Part shown: positions 21,889 to 32,044 of the stretch, piece after piece | Position numbering within the stretch: position 1 is the first letter of the stretch | Layout of the letters: each line of letters opens with the position of its first letter | Assembly (NCBI GenBank): GCA_947044365.1 | Contig: OX345636.1 | Span: 16,045,115-16,109,114, forward strand | DNA length: 64,000 nucleotides | DNA from: Petrosia ficiformis | Taxonomy: Eukaryota; Porifera; Demospongiae; Haplosclerida; Petrosiidae | Direction of reading: 5' to 3' | The notes under the pieces: model-generated | The model's input: only the letters and a program-made list of their open reading frames with translations | Database searches by the model: none | What the model was told of the DNA's origin: nothing | Made by a program: the position numbers and the translations under genes

Positions 21889-23667
21889 ATCTTACTGCTT
21901 TCATCCACGAAAAAAGAGTTAAGAGAGGCAGACTTGGAAACTTCCTGCAACTTGCAGTCATTGTTCAAAGAGCCAGTTGAAGAGAGTTGTCCAGACTCTT
22001 ATGCCAAGTTCTATCCTTTGATCGATTGGAAGTCAATGTCACAGGAGCAACAGCAAGAGACATTTCGAAAACTGGAAGACGCTGCAACTGCTGTGTGTGA
22101 ATCGTTTGCCAATCTTATAATGGTGACACTCTCCTCCTTCATAGAACGGAATGTGAATCCACGCCAACTTTTGGTGTACATCAATGCTCTTGGGAGTACA
22201 CCGATTATGAGACATGACTGTGACAAGGAACAACTTTTCCCAAAGTTGAAGAGTGCAGAATGCATGGAGTCTGTATTCATGTGGATAACAGATCATACAT
22301 CATGGCTCCATCCACAGCTTCTGGAGTACATCATTAATGATAAGCAAGGAAAATTTGGTTCTGATTCAGATCGCAAGGCTTTAGAAGATTACAAAAACAA
22401 TCATTTGAAACCATTCCTACAAAACTCCATTATAGCAATGCGTACTACCATTCATCCACTCTCATCTACAAGCTGTAGTAAAGATATGGCTGAACTTGTC
22501 TTGAAGATTCCTGACAAGAGAATCAACGAAGCTGAATTGAAGGGATATGATCTTGTGGAGATACAAAATAACCTGCAGCGTCTCTTAGATGTAAAACCAG
22601 GTACACTTATTCTAAGATCTTATGAAAAAGGGTGCATCGAGCTCGTCTTTATAGTACCTTCCGAGGTTTTGACAGATCATGGTCAAGAGACAGCTCTTAA
22701 ATCTAATGTCCGATGGGATGAGAAGAGAAAAATGTTTTGGCTTACCATGGATATTGGAGAGATACTGCCTCGTCTTTCGAAGCCCAGCAGTGAGATACCA
22801 GTGCATGTTAAAGTAAACAATCTTGAGAAACTCTCGTATGAAGAGTTATATCAGAAAGGACAGACTGTTTCTCAAGAATTCAAAGATGCTGTATCAGCTT
22901 GGAAAATTACCCGACAAGCAACAATAGATTCACTGAAAGTTATCTCTAAGAAGATTAGAAAACATCGCAAGAACATAAACTATACACGAATGTCGGGGGC
23001 TGCTGTCTCTATCGTTGGAGGTGTGACAGCAACAGCAGGATTTATTTTGATACCATTTACATTCGGCACTTCTATCATAGTCAGTGGGATAGGTGTTGGG
23101 GTTGGAGTAGTGGGAGGTAGTATGGCAGCTGGGGCTACAGTGGCAGATTTAGTCATTGAAATATCACAGATGAAACAAGTTCAACAAATGATCAATGAAG
23201 ACAAAAAATTGAGCACCAAAATCAATGACTTGTACAAAAAGCTTATGTATATAGCCGACAGCATTCATCTATATAACCATCACCTCACAATTGAGCAAAT
23301 ACTCCATTCTCTCTTGATAGGAAAGAAAGCTCTTGCACATCTTGGAGTTGTGAGTTGCTTTGGACAAGGCATTGCCCTTACAAGAGGGATAGGAAGTGCA
23401 GGTGTTCGAGGAGGTCCTGCCTTGTTACGATCAGGTCCAGCAGCTATTAGAGTAGCAAGTGCAGGTGCACGAGGAATAGCTATTGCTGGAGTGGTACTGA
23501 ATGTGATTATCATATCAATAGATATTATTGATATTGTATACAGTGCTCGAAACCTGAAAAAAGGTTGCAAAACAAATGCAACAAAGAAAATCCAACAATG
23601 TATAACAGAGCTTGAAGAAGATCGGTCCAATTTCATGGAATACTATGAAAAAGTGTTCACACAATAA
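21889..23667 (+). CDS. Conserved adaptor module fused to ApoL-like domain
   Basis: One long open exon. The frame is open from an acceptor-like TAG at 21886-21888; no ATG starts it, so an upstream first exon is likely and the true start is unknown. The first roughly 280 residues carry the module that follows the Death domain in genes 2, 4 and 5 (SWLHPQLLEYII, then LEDYKNNHLKPFLQNSI, then LRSYEKGCIELVFIVPSEVL), but no Death domain is present. The rest is an ApoL-like tail: basic helix (WKITRQATIDSLKVISKKI), glycine-rich hairpin (MSGAAVSIVGGVTATAGFIL onward), charged helix, a second Gly/Ala/Arg-rich hydrophobic region, and an acidic C-terminal helix. There is no caspase-like part. It shows that the head module can be joined directly to the membrane domain without intron or protease. 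Confidence 0.75.
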   Translation: MLLLSSTKKELREADLETSCNLQSLFKEPVEESCPDSYAKFYPLIDWKSMSQEQQQETFRKLEDAATAVCESFANLIMVTLSSFIERNVNPRQLLVYINALGSTPIMRHDCDKEQLFPKLKSAECMESVFMWITDHTSWLHPQLLEYIINDKQGKFGSDSDRKALEDYKNNHLKPFLQNSIIAMRTTIHPLSSTSCSKDMAELVLKIPDKRINEAELKGYDLVEIQNNLQRLLDVKPGTLILRSYEKGCIELVFIVPSEVLTDHGQETALKSNVRWDEKRKMFWLTMDIGEILPRLSKPSSEIPVHVKVNNLEKLSYEELYQKGQTVSQEFKDAVSAWKITRQATIDSLKVISKKIRKHRKNINYTRMSGAAVSIVGGVTATAGFILIPFTFGTSIIVSGIGVGVGVVGGSMAAGATVADLVIEISQMKQVQQMINEDKKLSTKINDLYKKLMYIADSIHLYNHHLTIEQILHSLLIGKKALAHLGVVSCFGQGIALTRGIGSAGVRGGPALLRSGPAAIRVASAGARGIAIAGVVLNVIIISIDIIDIVYSARNLKKGCKTNATKKIQQCITELEEDRSNFMEYYEKVFTQ

Positions 23668-23944
23668 ACGTTTGTGCTGGCATACTTATACACATTGAAC
23701 ACAAGAATTCGTAATAGAAGTTATGTACAGACACATGTGTACAACAAATACATATATATGTACTGCATTGTTTATCATATTATACATGTACGTGTACTAC
23801 AACTGTATATAATTATGTACATATTATTACAGTGGAGTTGTCGAATTCCAGGGGACTAAGTATAACACTTCTTACTAACATTAATTTGTATTAAACAATA
23901 TTATTAATTATTACATCATCATTAACGACATCATCATTAATAGC
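23668..23944. other. 3' flank of the module-ApoL gene
   Basis: AT-rich with AATAAA overlapping the stop codon region at 23662-23668. No gene seen. Confidence 0.35.
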
Positions 23945-24200
23945 ATGTCACTGACTACTATAATTTCAAACACTCGTATAATTTTAAACACTCGTCTTGC
24001 TGCTTTCCTGCAGCTAATGAAGCATGTTTTTGATATCTACGGCTTTCTTAGATAATCTTAGGTCTAACTACGTGTGTGAATTTAAGTCATTGCGGTTTGA
24101 AATCCAAACGTTATACAGGTTAATAAAGAAGTGGGACTACTATACATTCAAGCACTCACTTTGTCTCTCTTCCTGCTGATATTGAAGGATAAATTTGACA
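23945..24200. repeat. Dispersed repeat R1, copy 2
   Basis: Shares CTTGCTGCTTTCCTGCAG, GAAGCATGTTTTTGATATCT and, after an internal duplication point, CTCTTCCTGCTGA with copies at 21055 and 41845. Confidence 0.5.
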
Positions 24201-24696
24201 TCAATGGCTTTTCGTTTTAAAACATACACATACCATATAAAAAATGTATCAATGAATATTGACACAATAGATATCATTTGAACTAAGTGGGAATTTGAAT
24301 TAGTAGGCATACATGCATAAGGAATAACAAGGGAAATATTATTATTATTATTGCATGATAACATACTTTTACCAATTATAATCTATTATCATGTCTATAA
24401 TATCTCATATTAGATGCACAAAGAAGGTTGGAAACCTAAAACATTCATTTATTCTGCTTCATTGCATACCTACTATACAGGATAAGGACATTCAAATTAC
24501 AATTATTAGATTATAATTAGTACAAGTACATATATATCACCATGCAGTCATAGCAACCTACACTACCAATTAAAATACAATTTACTCTATTCCTTGCAAC
24601 TGTACTGGCCAATAAATTAAAAACTTTATTTTTGCAATGCAATTTTTTAGCTGTTGTAGTGCAGTAGCGTTGAAACAAGATTTATTGAGAAAAAGT

Positions 24697-25128
24697 ATCC
24701 TTATAATTGCTTTGCGATGACTGCGTATCAATCATTGTTGATGGCATTAGTATCTCAACCTTTGTATGTACTCAAAAACTGGAGCCTAACGTAAGTGCAA
24801 TTGTACAGGACTTTTTGGGTCGGCGTTAAAACAAGATGGGCGTTTATTTGAGGTAGACGTTTGTTCTCAAACTATTTTGGAACTATTTAAAACTTTCCAT
24901 ACATCATTATCAATCTTATAACCAACTACCTACCATGTTTAAACCACTGTGTTCATGTACTTCCATGAATGAGGACTGAGTACAGTGGGTTGACCAGACC
25001 CTTTTCGTCATGTAGCCGAGGGTTGAGTCTGGCTACGCAAGACTAGACAAAGTCTGACAGACTCTACGCATTTATATATATAATCATATGTATATAGTTT
25101 GAACCCGTGGAAAAGCAATTATAGGGAT
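24697..25128. mobile_element. ATCCYTAT...ATTGCTTT TIR element, copy D
   Basis: The left end ATCCTTATAATTGCTTT and right end AAAGCAATTATAGGGAT are inverted. The subterminal GAACCCGTGG is shared with copies at 55581, 55982 and 57830. No ORF of interest. Confidence 0.6.
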
Positions 25129-25257
25129 AAAGATTTGAGTTGAACTGTATTCTTCATATTACACACACACACATGTAGCATCATGAGTCTAAAGTTAGAA
25201 TCATCAATTATATTTATAATTATAATTATAATTATAAAATTAATTAGAAAAGTAACA

Positions 25258-25425
25258 TTAACCCTTAGAGGACTGAGCTTGTGCCTCAGGTGCCCATCAG
25301 AGTGCATGGGCGGGATCACTGAAACCACTAATTGCATGGGCAGTGAGGGGGCTGCTCCTCTTTCGAACCCCCTTTTGAAACCCCCCTCCCCCCTCCCCCC
25401 GTATTCGTTATTCAGGCCAGTATGT
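25258..25425. mobile_element. Truncated TTAA-type (piggyBac-like) element
   Basis: The left end TTAACCCTTAGAGGACTGAG matches the family at 13523. It is cut off after a C-rich run at about 25380-25400. Confidence 0.6.
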
Positions 25426-25532
25426 ACTAATATTCACCTCTCTATTTAAAGTATCAGTACATAAACACAATTTAATTGTTTCAATTAACAACTTGAATCA
25501 ACAAGCTATATAAAGAAAAAAGTATCCTTATG

Positions 25533-25701
25533 CAGTGTTCTGCCACACTGGTTGGAAATAACCACTACTCAGATGAGTTAACCACCTCTCAGATAATACA
25601 TATATAGTGTATTGATATAGTATTAAGTATATACTGGGTAAACAGCACTAAATGCAAGTTAGAATCCAACCACCACTCTAAATATCCTGGGCGGAACACT
25701 G
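25533..25701. mobile_element. 169-bp MITE with CAGTGTTCYGCC ends
   Basis: CAGTGTTCTGCC at the left and GGCGGAACACTG at the right are inverted with one mismatch. CAGTGTT-type ends are common in hAT-derived MITEs; no clear target duplication is visible. Confidence 0.6.
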
Positions 25702-26032
25702 TATATAATTGCTTTGTAATCACCAATAATCACTGCTGATGACCTGAATCCCCAAAACGTAATAATTACTACTTTTGCCATTCTTCTCACTAGTTAAAAA
25801 TTCTTGTAAAGTATTTAGCTACAATAGCTAATAATTGCAGTTTCCCCAAGCTAAATGTGTCTTGCTGGTCTGCTATAGCACTATAGCTTGACCACATGTT
25901 CATCTATGGGTCATGTCATTAATTGACCAATCTCACATAATGATGCAATTCCTTAACTTATAGAACTCATGTGTGACAAACACATATATATATATATATA
26001 TACATGTAATATATATACATGTAATATATATA

Positions 26033-26192
26033 TAGTATGCTAACAGGTCCTATATACAAAATATAGGACCTGAGTTTTGTGTCTGAGGATGTGATATACC
26101 CAGAGCCTGAGAGGACTATGTCACATCCGAAGACACAAAACAAGGGTCCTATATACAGTATATAGGACCTATTACTGGCTATTAGCATACTA
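26033..26192. mobile_element. 160-bp foldback element
   Basis: TAGTATGCTAA at the left and TTAGCATACTA at the right, with inner arms containing GTCCTATATAC...GTATATAGGAC and TTTTGTGTCTGAGGATGTGA versus TCACATCCGAAGACACAAAA, give a nearly complete palindrome around a short loop. Confidence 0.8.
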
Positions 26193-26298
26193 TATACAAT
26201 ATATTGTATAATGGTGACATCTCCTGCATAGTATGCACATGGAAGGTCTATATACAATATATAGAACTCACCATATCAAAGGGATGACGTCACCATCA

Positions 26299-26301
<3 letters not shown>

Positions 26302-26346
<45 letters not shown>
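26302..26346. repeat. (AT)n microsatellite
   Basis: About 22 uninterrupted AT units. Confidence 0.95.
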
Positions 26347-26349
<3 letters not shown>

Positions 26350-26831
26350 TGTATATAATATTATACAAAAAATTCTGTGTAAAGCAATTATAAGGATGGC
26401 CTTGCAGACCATAAACATCATTAATTTTTATCATAATTGGCACAATAATTATGCATAATCATTATAAGAGTAGAGTATATCTAGATGTGCAATGCAAGCA
26501 GTGTTGAAAGTTAATTATGTTAACTACTACAGTTCTCAGAGGTCATGAATAAAGGAAATGCTGAGGGGATAGGTGGAATATCTATTTTTAGAACAAACAA
26601 TTACATAATCTATCAAAATTAAAGATTAACTATGGAGCAATCATGTGATCACTACTATAGACCCAAACAGTATAAATAAGATGTTTTTCTTTCCTGCATG
26701 GTTAGCAGTCAGAAGCAGCTTGGTGTCACTTCATTATTCATTACTAGTAAGGTAATTTGTGGTGTTTTATATTATAATGGTGTATGTATATTATGTACAT
26801 ATAGGTTACCAAGTGAGATATACAGAGAAGT

Positions 26832-29229
26832 ATGGCTACAAAGTGAGTGTATATAAAAACAATGTATGGTAACTTAGAAGTGATTACAACTGCTATCCAC
26901 ACTATACAGAGTATTATATCATAATATTATTACGAATTGCATAACTCACATCTCCAAGTTTTATACATCCATGTCCATACTAGCAATAAACCAGTTCATC
27001 TTAGAAAATCAAAAGGAGTAGATGATGGAAATAACATTGAGGGAAAAGGAGGTCAGTCAAAAAACCAAAGACAAACAGCAAAAAAAAACACACTGCAACA
27101 ATTATTGAATAATGGTAAATTTTCAATTACTACTGATTGGTTACACTGGAAAAATGAATGGGTTATTTTAATCCTCAATTAGTTACATCCTCCTCAGACT
27201 ATAAATTAATGCTGCTTTCTTGGTAGTGTTTACAAGTAGTAATTTATTTCTTTTGATTTGTTCTATATTGACTAGTATAGAAAGTACATGTACATGTCAT
27301 AATAAAGAATGGTTAAAATAAACTATTACTTTTTGCATTCCTATAGTGCATTTATTCTCCTCCATTATTATTTATCTTTTTAAATAGTCTATATAGCTCC
27401 TCCTGGGCACTGTTTGATTATCAACAACAGTAATTTTGATCGCAGTAAATCTATACCATGTGGAAACGTTAATGAGGCTGTGATGACAAGGATTTTCCAA
27501 CCTCTTGGTTTTACAGTGGATGTTCGACGAGATCTCACAAAATTACATATGATAAATGTTTTGGAAGAATACCAGAAAGTAGAACATACTGGCTGTTTTG
27601 TGGTCATTATTCTCAGCCATGGACAGAACGGAGTAGTTTTCAGCAGCGATGATCATGAAGTTAGTATTGAACATGATGTTGCAAAGAAATTCCACAGAAG
27701 CAAATGCCCTTCGCTTCAAGAAAACTGTAGCATATTCATTACTCTAGCCCATACAAGTCAACGAGAGATTGTAATATATACTGGTCCCACAGTAAAGCAA
27801 ATTACAAGTGAGAATCCAGAGATGGTTGATATTGCAATGGTTTATGCTACAACCAGTTTCTATTCAGCTGCAAATGAAGTCAGTCCCTTCACTCAGTTGT
27901 TTGAAGACGCTATGAGTACAGGAATCGATAGTAATGAGGACTTCAGTATTATCATGACTAAAGTCAAGAGTCAACTTCAAGCAAAATCCTATAAATGTAC
28001 AATGGAGTTCATAACTGGGCTTAGAAATCAATGTTACTTTCTTTGGTAAGTTTTTCTTAATACAATATTCGTGTTGCTATTGCATGAATTTTGATGGCAG
28101 CCGAAACATGCAATTAGTCAAAAATATAAAACCTTGCTGATCTGAATATTAATTATTTTACACTTCTATTAATTTTGCAACACTTGATAGACCGTAAATA
28201 ATACTTGAAGTTCAAATGATGCATTACATGAAATTATAGCTTTAAATATATTCCTATTGACCGTAATTCCCAAGGGCATATAAAGCGATACTGGTTTGTG
28301 TCATAGTGGCTAGGTGATTATCATAGCGATATCAAAATTTCTGAGCTTGATTGATCTTTATAAAGGTTTATATAATTATCAACTTAGTACTAGGTTTATA
28401 TTGAGACAACATGCACACCCTATTCATAATGTATGGGGTATGAAATGTTTATTATAATAACTATACAATAAAATGTTTTGTTACTTTATCAATCAGGATT
28501 GAGGAAGTTGAGGTGGCACGTAAATTAAAAAAGAAATTCCTAAGGTGTGTGAATGAATGGAAAGAAGAGCGTGAGAAAACAATCAGAATGTTTCAAGAAA
28601 TAGCACAAAAACTGGAAGAACATCGGAAAAATGTTAACATTTCTCGAATAGCAGGATCAGCAGCAGGAGTTGGAGGAGTAGGTATTGCTGCTGTAGGAGG
28701 AGTTCTTGCTCTATTTACATTTGGTGCATCAACTCCACTTATGATTACTGGTGGTGCAATAGCAGGAGTAGGTAGCGTAACTGCATATGGGGCAAGCATT
28801 ACAGACCGAGTTCTGTCTGATTCTGGACTAAAGGAAGCACAGGAGCAGATAGAGCATGATAATAGAAAATTGACGGCACTTCGAAAAATACAGATTCAAA
28901 TTACAGAGCAGAATAAAAAGTTCAGTGAGAAATGTCCAGATCTCAAGGATGAAGTTATAGCCATAGTGACAGGAGTGTTTTCATCTATCGTGGTAGAAGT
29001 AAAGTCTGCAGAGCTTGCAGCAATTGATGATGGTTATGTTGTACTAAGAAGCCTAACTGCAACAATAAATTTTGTGGAGATCGTAAGAAGTGGAAGTGAT
29101 GTCCATTATGGAATTAAAAGTGAAGCTACAAAAGAACTCCGTAGAAAGGCAAACGAGCTTGAAGAAAATAAAAAAGAGATTTGTAGACGGATAGGATTAA
29201 TTGAGAATAAAATTGAAGATTGTTACTGA
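26832..29229 (+). CDS. Gene 3: caspase-like (catalytic Cys lost) - ApoL-like
   Basis: Proposed coding exons 26832-26842, 27005-27051, 27388-28045 and 28497-29229 total 1449 nt, exactly 483 codons. The first is an 11-nt micro-exon (ATGGCTACAAA) whose surroundings (GAGATATACA...AGAAGTATGGCT) are matched at 61948, the start of gene 7. No Death domain is found upstream. The caspase-like exon keeps the catalytic His in ILSHGQNG (about residue 97). The segment aligned to the active-site DACRG reads TLAHTSQ, so the Cys is replaced by His (about 141), predicting no cysteine-protease activity. The small-subunit region is intact through SPFTQLFEDAMSTGI. The last exon is a complete ApoL-like domain with glycine-rich hairpin (IAGSAAGVGGVGIAAVGGVL). 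It is a pseudo-enzyme candidate: scaffold or regulator rather than executioner (inference). Exon assignment for the micro-exon and exon 2 rests on phase and paralogy. Confidence 0.75.
27146..27345. mobile_element. CACTG-family short element (gene 3 intron 2)
   Basis: Begins ACACTGGAAAAATGAATGGG and ends around AACTATTACTTTTTGCA, i.e. left and right ends of the 16904-18102 element with most of the middle deleted. It sits about 45 bp before the caspase-like exon. Confidence 0.6.
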
Positions 29230-30589
29230 CCATATTCCAGCTGGGAGAAGATTGCTACTAAAATTTACATGTAATTATAAAATGTTTGTGAGTTTTTTTA
29301 CTCCTGCTTTTAAAATTATTTTAACTATCAATTACAATAATGTTGACATTTCCATTGTGATAAGGTGTTTCTAATTTTGAGAAGATGATAAAACTAGTAC
29401 AATAAGGACACTTTCTCGCTCCACCCACTTTATAATTGTGCATGTTAGGGCTAAGAAAAAGGTTCAAAGGTTCGAACTCTCATTTGTTTGCTGTGCATTC
29501 AAAGCTAAATTTCTGCCTTCGAAGCTTTGCTGCCATCCCACTTTAATGTCTGCACATGGACAATCTAAACATGTGATTAATAATTGGGCGTGTTCCAGGA
29601 AAGTTGAGGCTGTGTTGCTGGCTGCTTTTGTCTTATTTCTCAGTCCAACAATGCTAAATCTGGATAGAAACACCAACAGGAACAACACTAATACTTGTTA
29701 TAAAGCAATAATCCAGTTTTGGATGCTTTCTGTAGCCAATCATGGTAAGAGCAACAGTGATAAAAACACGAGAACTTTCAATTCTTTGTTCATTTTTGCT
29801 AAAAAAGCTTCCAAGGTTATTTTCTAAATTTCGTCCCAGCCCTAGTGAATGCAATGTAAGCACATTTTAATTTGTACACGTGGAAGTTCTTGTTTCTCTG
29901 CACTGAAATGTAACTTCATGTACATGCGTAAGTCATAAGTATTTTGGGTTTGTTTTAATAGTTACGGTAATTTTTACTTTGGAAGTTAGTCATTAGTAAA
30001 GAAGTCACATGTTGTTCACTATAGTAAATAGCTAACTTTATGTGACTAGGAATACGAAAATATAACTTGTTAATCGTTATGCAAAAAAATTTGAGCAAAT
30101 ACTTGTTAAAATGTCCACTTTTCAGTAATTTTGTACAGGAAGCCATTGAAAGTTCGTATCTAAGAAGCCTAATGATTGCTCTTCCTGGATACAAGATTCA
30201 GTGATTTACTGCATAAAATGGTTGAATAACAAGTGTGTGCTGAAACACAACCCTCTGATAAAAAATGTATGTCTGTGCAACAATACTCCCAGACATCTAC
30301 AAGTAGTAATTAATAAAAACAAAACACCGAAGATAAAATGCATGAATTCAAATACATATATTTATGTACGATACTATTCTAACAAATGAAATTGGTTAGA
30401 AACCTTTGGAAATAGCCTGTGTCATATGTGTAACTGTACAGCTTCCTTGAACAAACTGATGTATAGCATGCAACAACACCCTTTCTCGTGGCATAGGTCT
30501 GACACACGAGACTATACTCTTGGCTTGTGGTTACAGGTATATTGTTATAATTGAATACAAGAAAAACATATGGGAAGATTAGTCCAATA
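29230..30589. other. Intergenic; possible repeat, no gene recognised
   Basis: A 129-codon ORF starts at 29438 and overlaps two minus-strand ORFs of similar length. It has no domain I recognise, and the stretch is bounded by inverted-looking TAGGGCTAAG (about 29446) and CAGCCCTAG (about 29837), suggesting a repeat rather than a gene. The remainder is AT-rich and featureless. Confidence 0.35.
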
Positions 30590-31134
30590 TTAACCCTTAG
30601 AAGACTGATGTCACATATGTGACATTTCACCCCTACGTGTTTCGGAATGTGTTCCTAGCTTTACAAAGCTCTCCAAATGCTTGTAATTGGCGTCAGGCAC
30701 AAGCCCATGAAAATGGCTAAAAAATTTGATGGTTTTTCAGCTGCCCTTTGGCCTAAATAACGACTATGGGGGGAAATTTAAAGGGGGTGTCTCCCCGTTA
30801 ATGGTGGTTCGAAGGGGGAGCAGCTCCTCGTCGCCCACACAATTTGCAGTTTCAGTGACCCCGCCCATGTACCTAAGGCATTTCCCTTGCTGTAAGACCT
30901 GAAATCGTGGGTGTAGCTGGTGCCAACATGCAGTGGGATCATTTTGTTTGCCCCAGTTCCAGTCAAAAGAGGGAGAGCACTGCATTTGATTTAATCCTAT
31001 GAAGCGCTTGGGGACTTTCGAGTCTCGGTAAACAAGTTGGTAGAAGTAGTACTCCATGTCGAAAAAGGAGACAAGTTTGGGGTAGAGAAAGTGAACGGCA
31101 AGCAGAATATATGCAATAGACCCACCAGGGTTAA
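30590..31134. mobile_element. TTAA-type (piggyBac-like) element, 545 bp
   Basis: TTAACCCTTAGA at the left with GTCACATATGTGAC subterminal palindrome; the right end is truncated or altered (CAGGGTTAA). Same orientation and content as 17369-17912. Confidence 0.7.
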
Positions 31135-32044
31135 ATAACAATCATTATTATCAGACATGCATCATGTCATGACCAAGTCTAGTATGGCCATATCCTTCAC
31201 TTGTAGAAGGATGGTTCGGGTAAAAGCAGCATGAACAAGTTGTGGAGTGTAGCAGGATTCCTGTTACCATTAATTTGCCACAAAAATGATGAAATGTCAA
31301 CTGAAAAATTGTGAGATCAAGAGTATGTCTGTTTCTTTGTTAGATAGCACTAAAAGAAGAACAAAGATTGATGATGTCATTTTACAGTAATTAATTTCCA
31401 TAATTCGTTGGTGCTGCTGTTACCAGACTCTTTGCCTCCTCCATAACTTTAGTCTGGCCACACCAGACTATATACTCATGAGCAGATCAAAGAGGAAATA
31501 AACTCCAACCCATACTTAGACCAGTGAAATAGCCTTGGATGACTATAAAATCACTTACTCTTATCAAAATGATTGTCAGTTGACTCCTTCTCAGAACGAA
31601 TCTGCCAAAATGGAGGGCATGTTAGTGATATTCAGATAACCAATTCATAATTTCTATCTTCTCTATCTGTGTTCCACAACTCTCTCTTCTCAGAACAAAT
31701 CTGCCAAAGGGGAGGGGGACTCAGTTTATAGGATAGACAGGCCTAGCCTGGAGACCACGCCTACCTTGATCAAGCATATATAATGTGTGAGGTGTGGCTC
31801 AGCATCACAGATGCAACTGAATGCAGCTTCTTTGCAACTTTCTGAGTGACGCTATACTTGTGAGTGACTGATATGTATAGAGATCTAAACGTCACATTCA
31901 TTTATGTGTAATCACCACCTATTCAAATATTATTTTGGTACATTTTGTCTGCTTTTGGGATTACAATTTCATTTCACAATAATTGTATATAAAATAATAA
32001 TAATAGTAAAGATAAGTTGATACACTTTAATAATTTAAATTAAT
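31135..32044. other. Intergenic with a short duplicated segment
   Basis: TTCTCAGAACGAATCTGCCAAAATGGAGG near 31588 recurs near 31690 with changes. TIR-like TCTGGCCACACCAGACT lies at about 31453. No gene seen. Confidence 0.35.

Larger units (their letters stand above)
25523..26396. mobile_element. ATCCYTAT...ATTGCTTT TIR element, copy E, with nested insertions
   Basis: The outer ends ATCCTTAT and AAAGCAATTATAAGGAT define an element interrupted by a smaller MITE (25533-25701) and a foldback (26033-26192), plus an AT microsatellite. Confidence 0.5.

Noticed and set aside
29438..29827. 129-codon ORF as a hypothetical gene
   Set aside because: Overlapping ORFs on the other strand, repeat-like boundaries and no domain make chance more likely.
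30764..31141. 125-codon minus-strand ORF
   Set aside because: It belongs to the TTAA-type repeat and recurs, degraded, in the other copies; no transposase or other domain is recognised.
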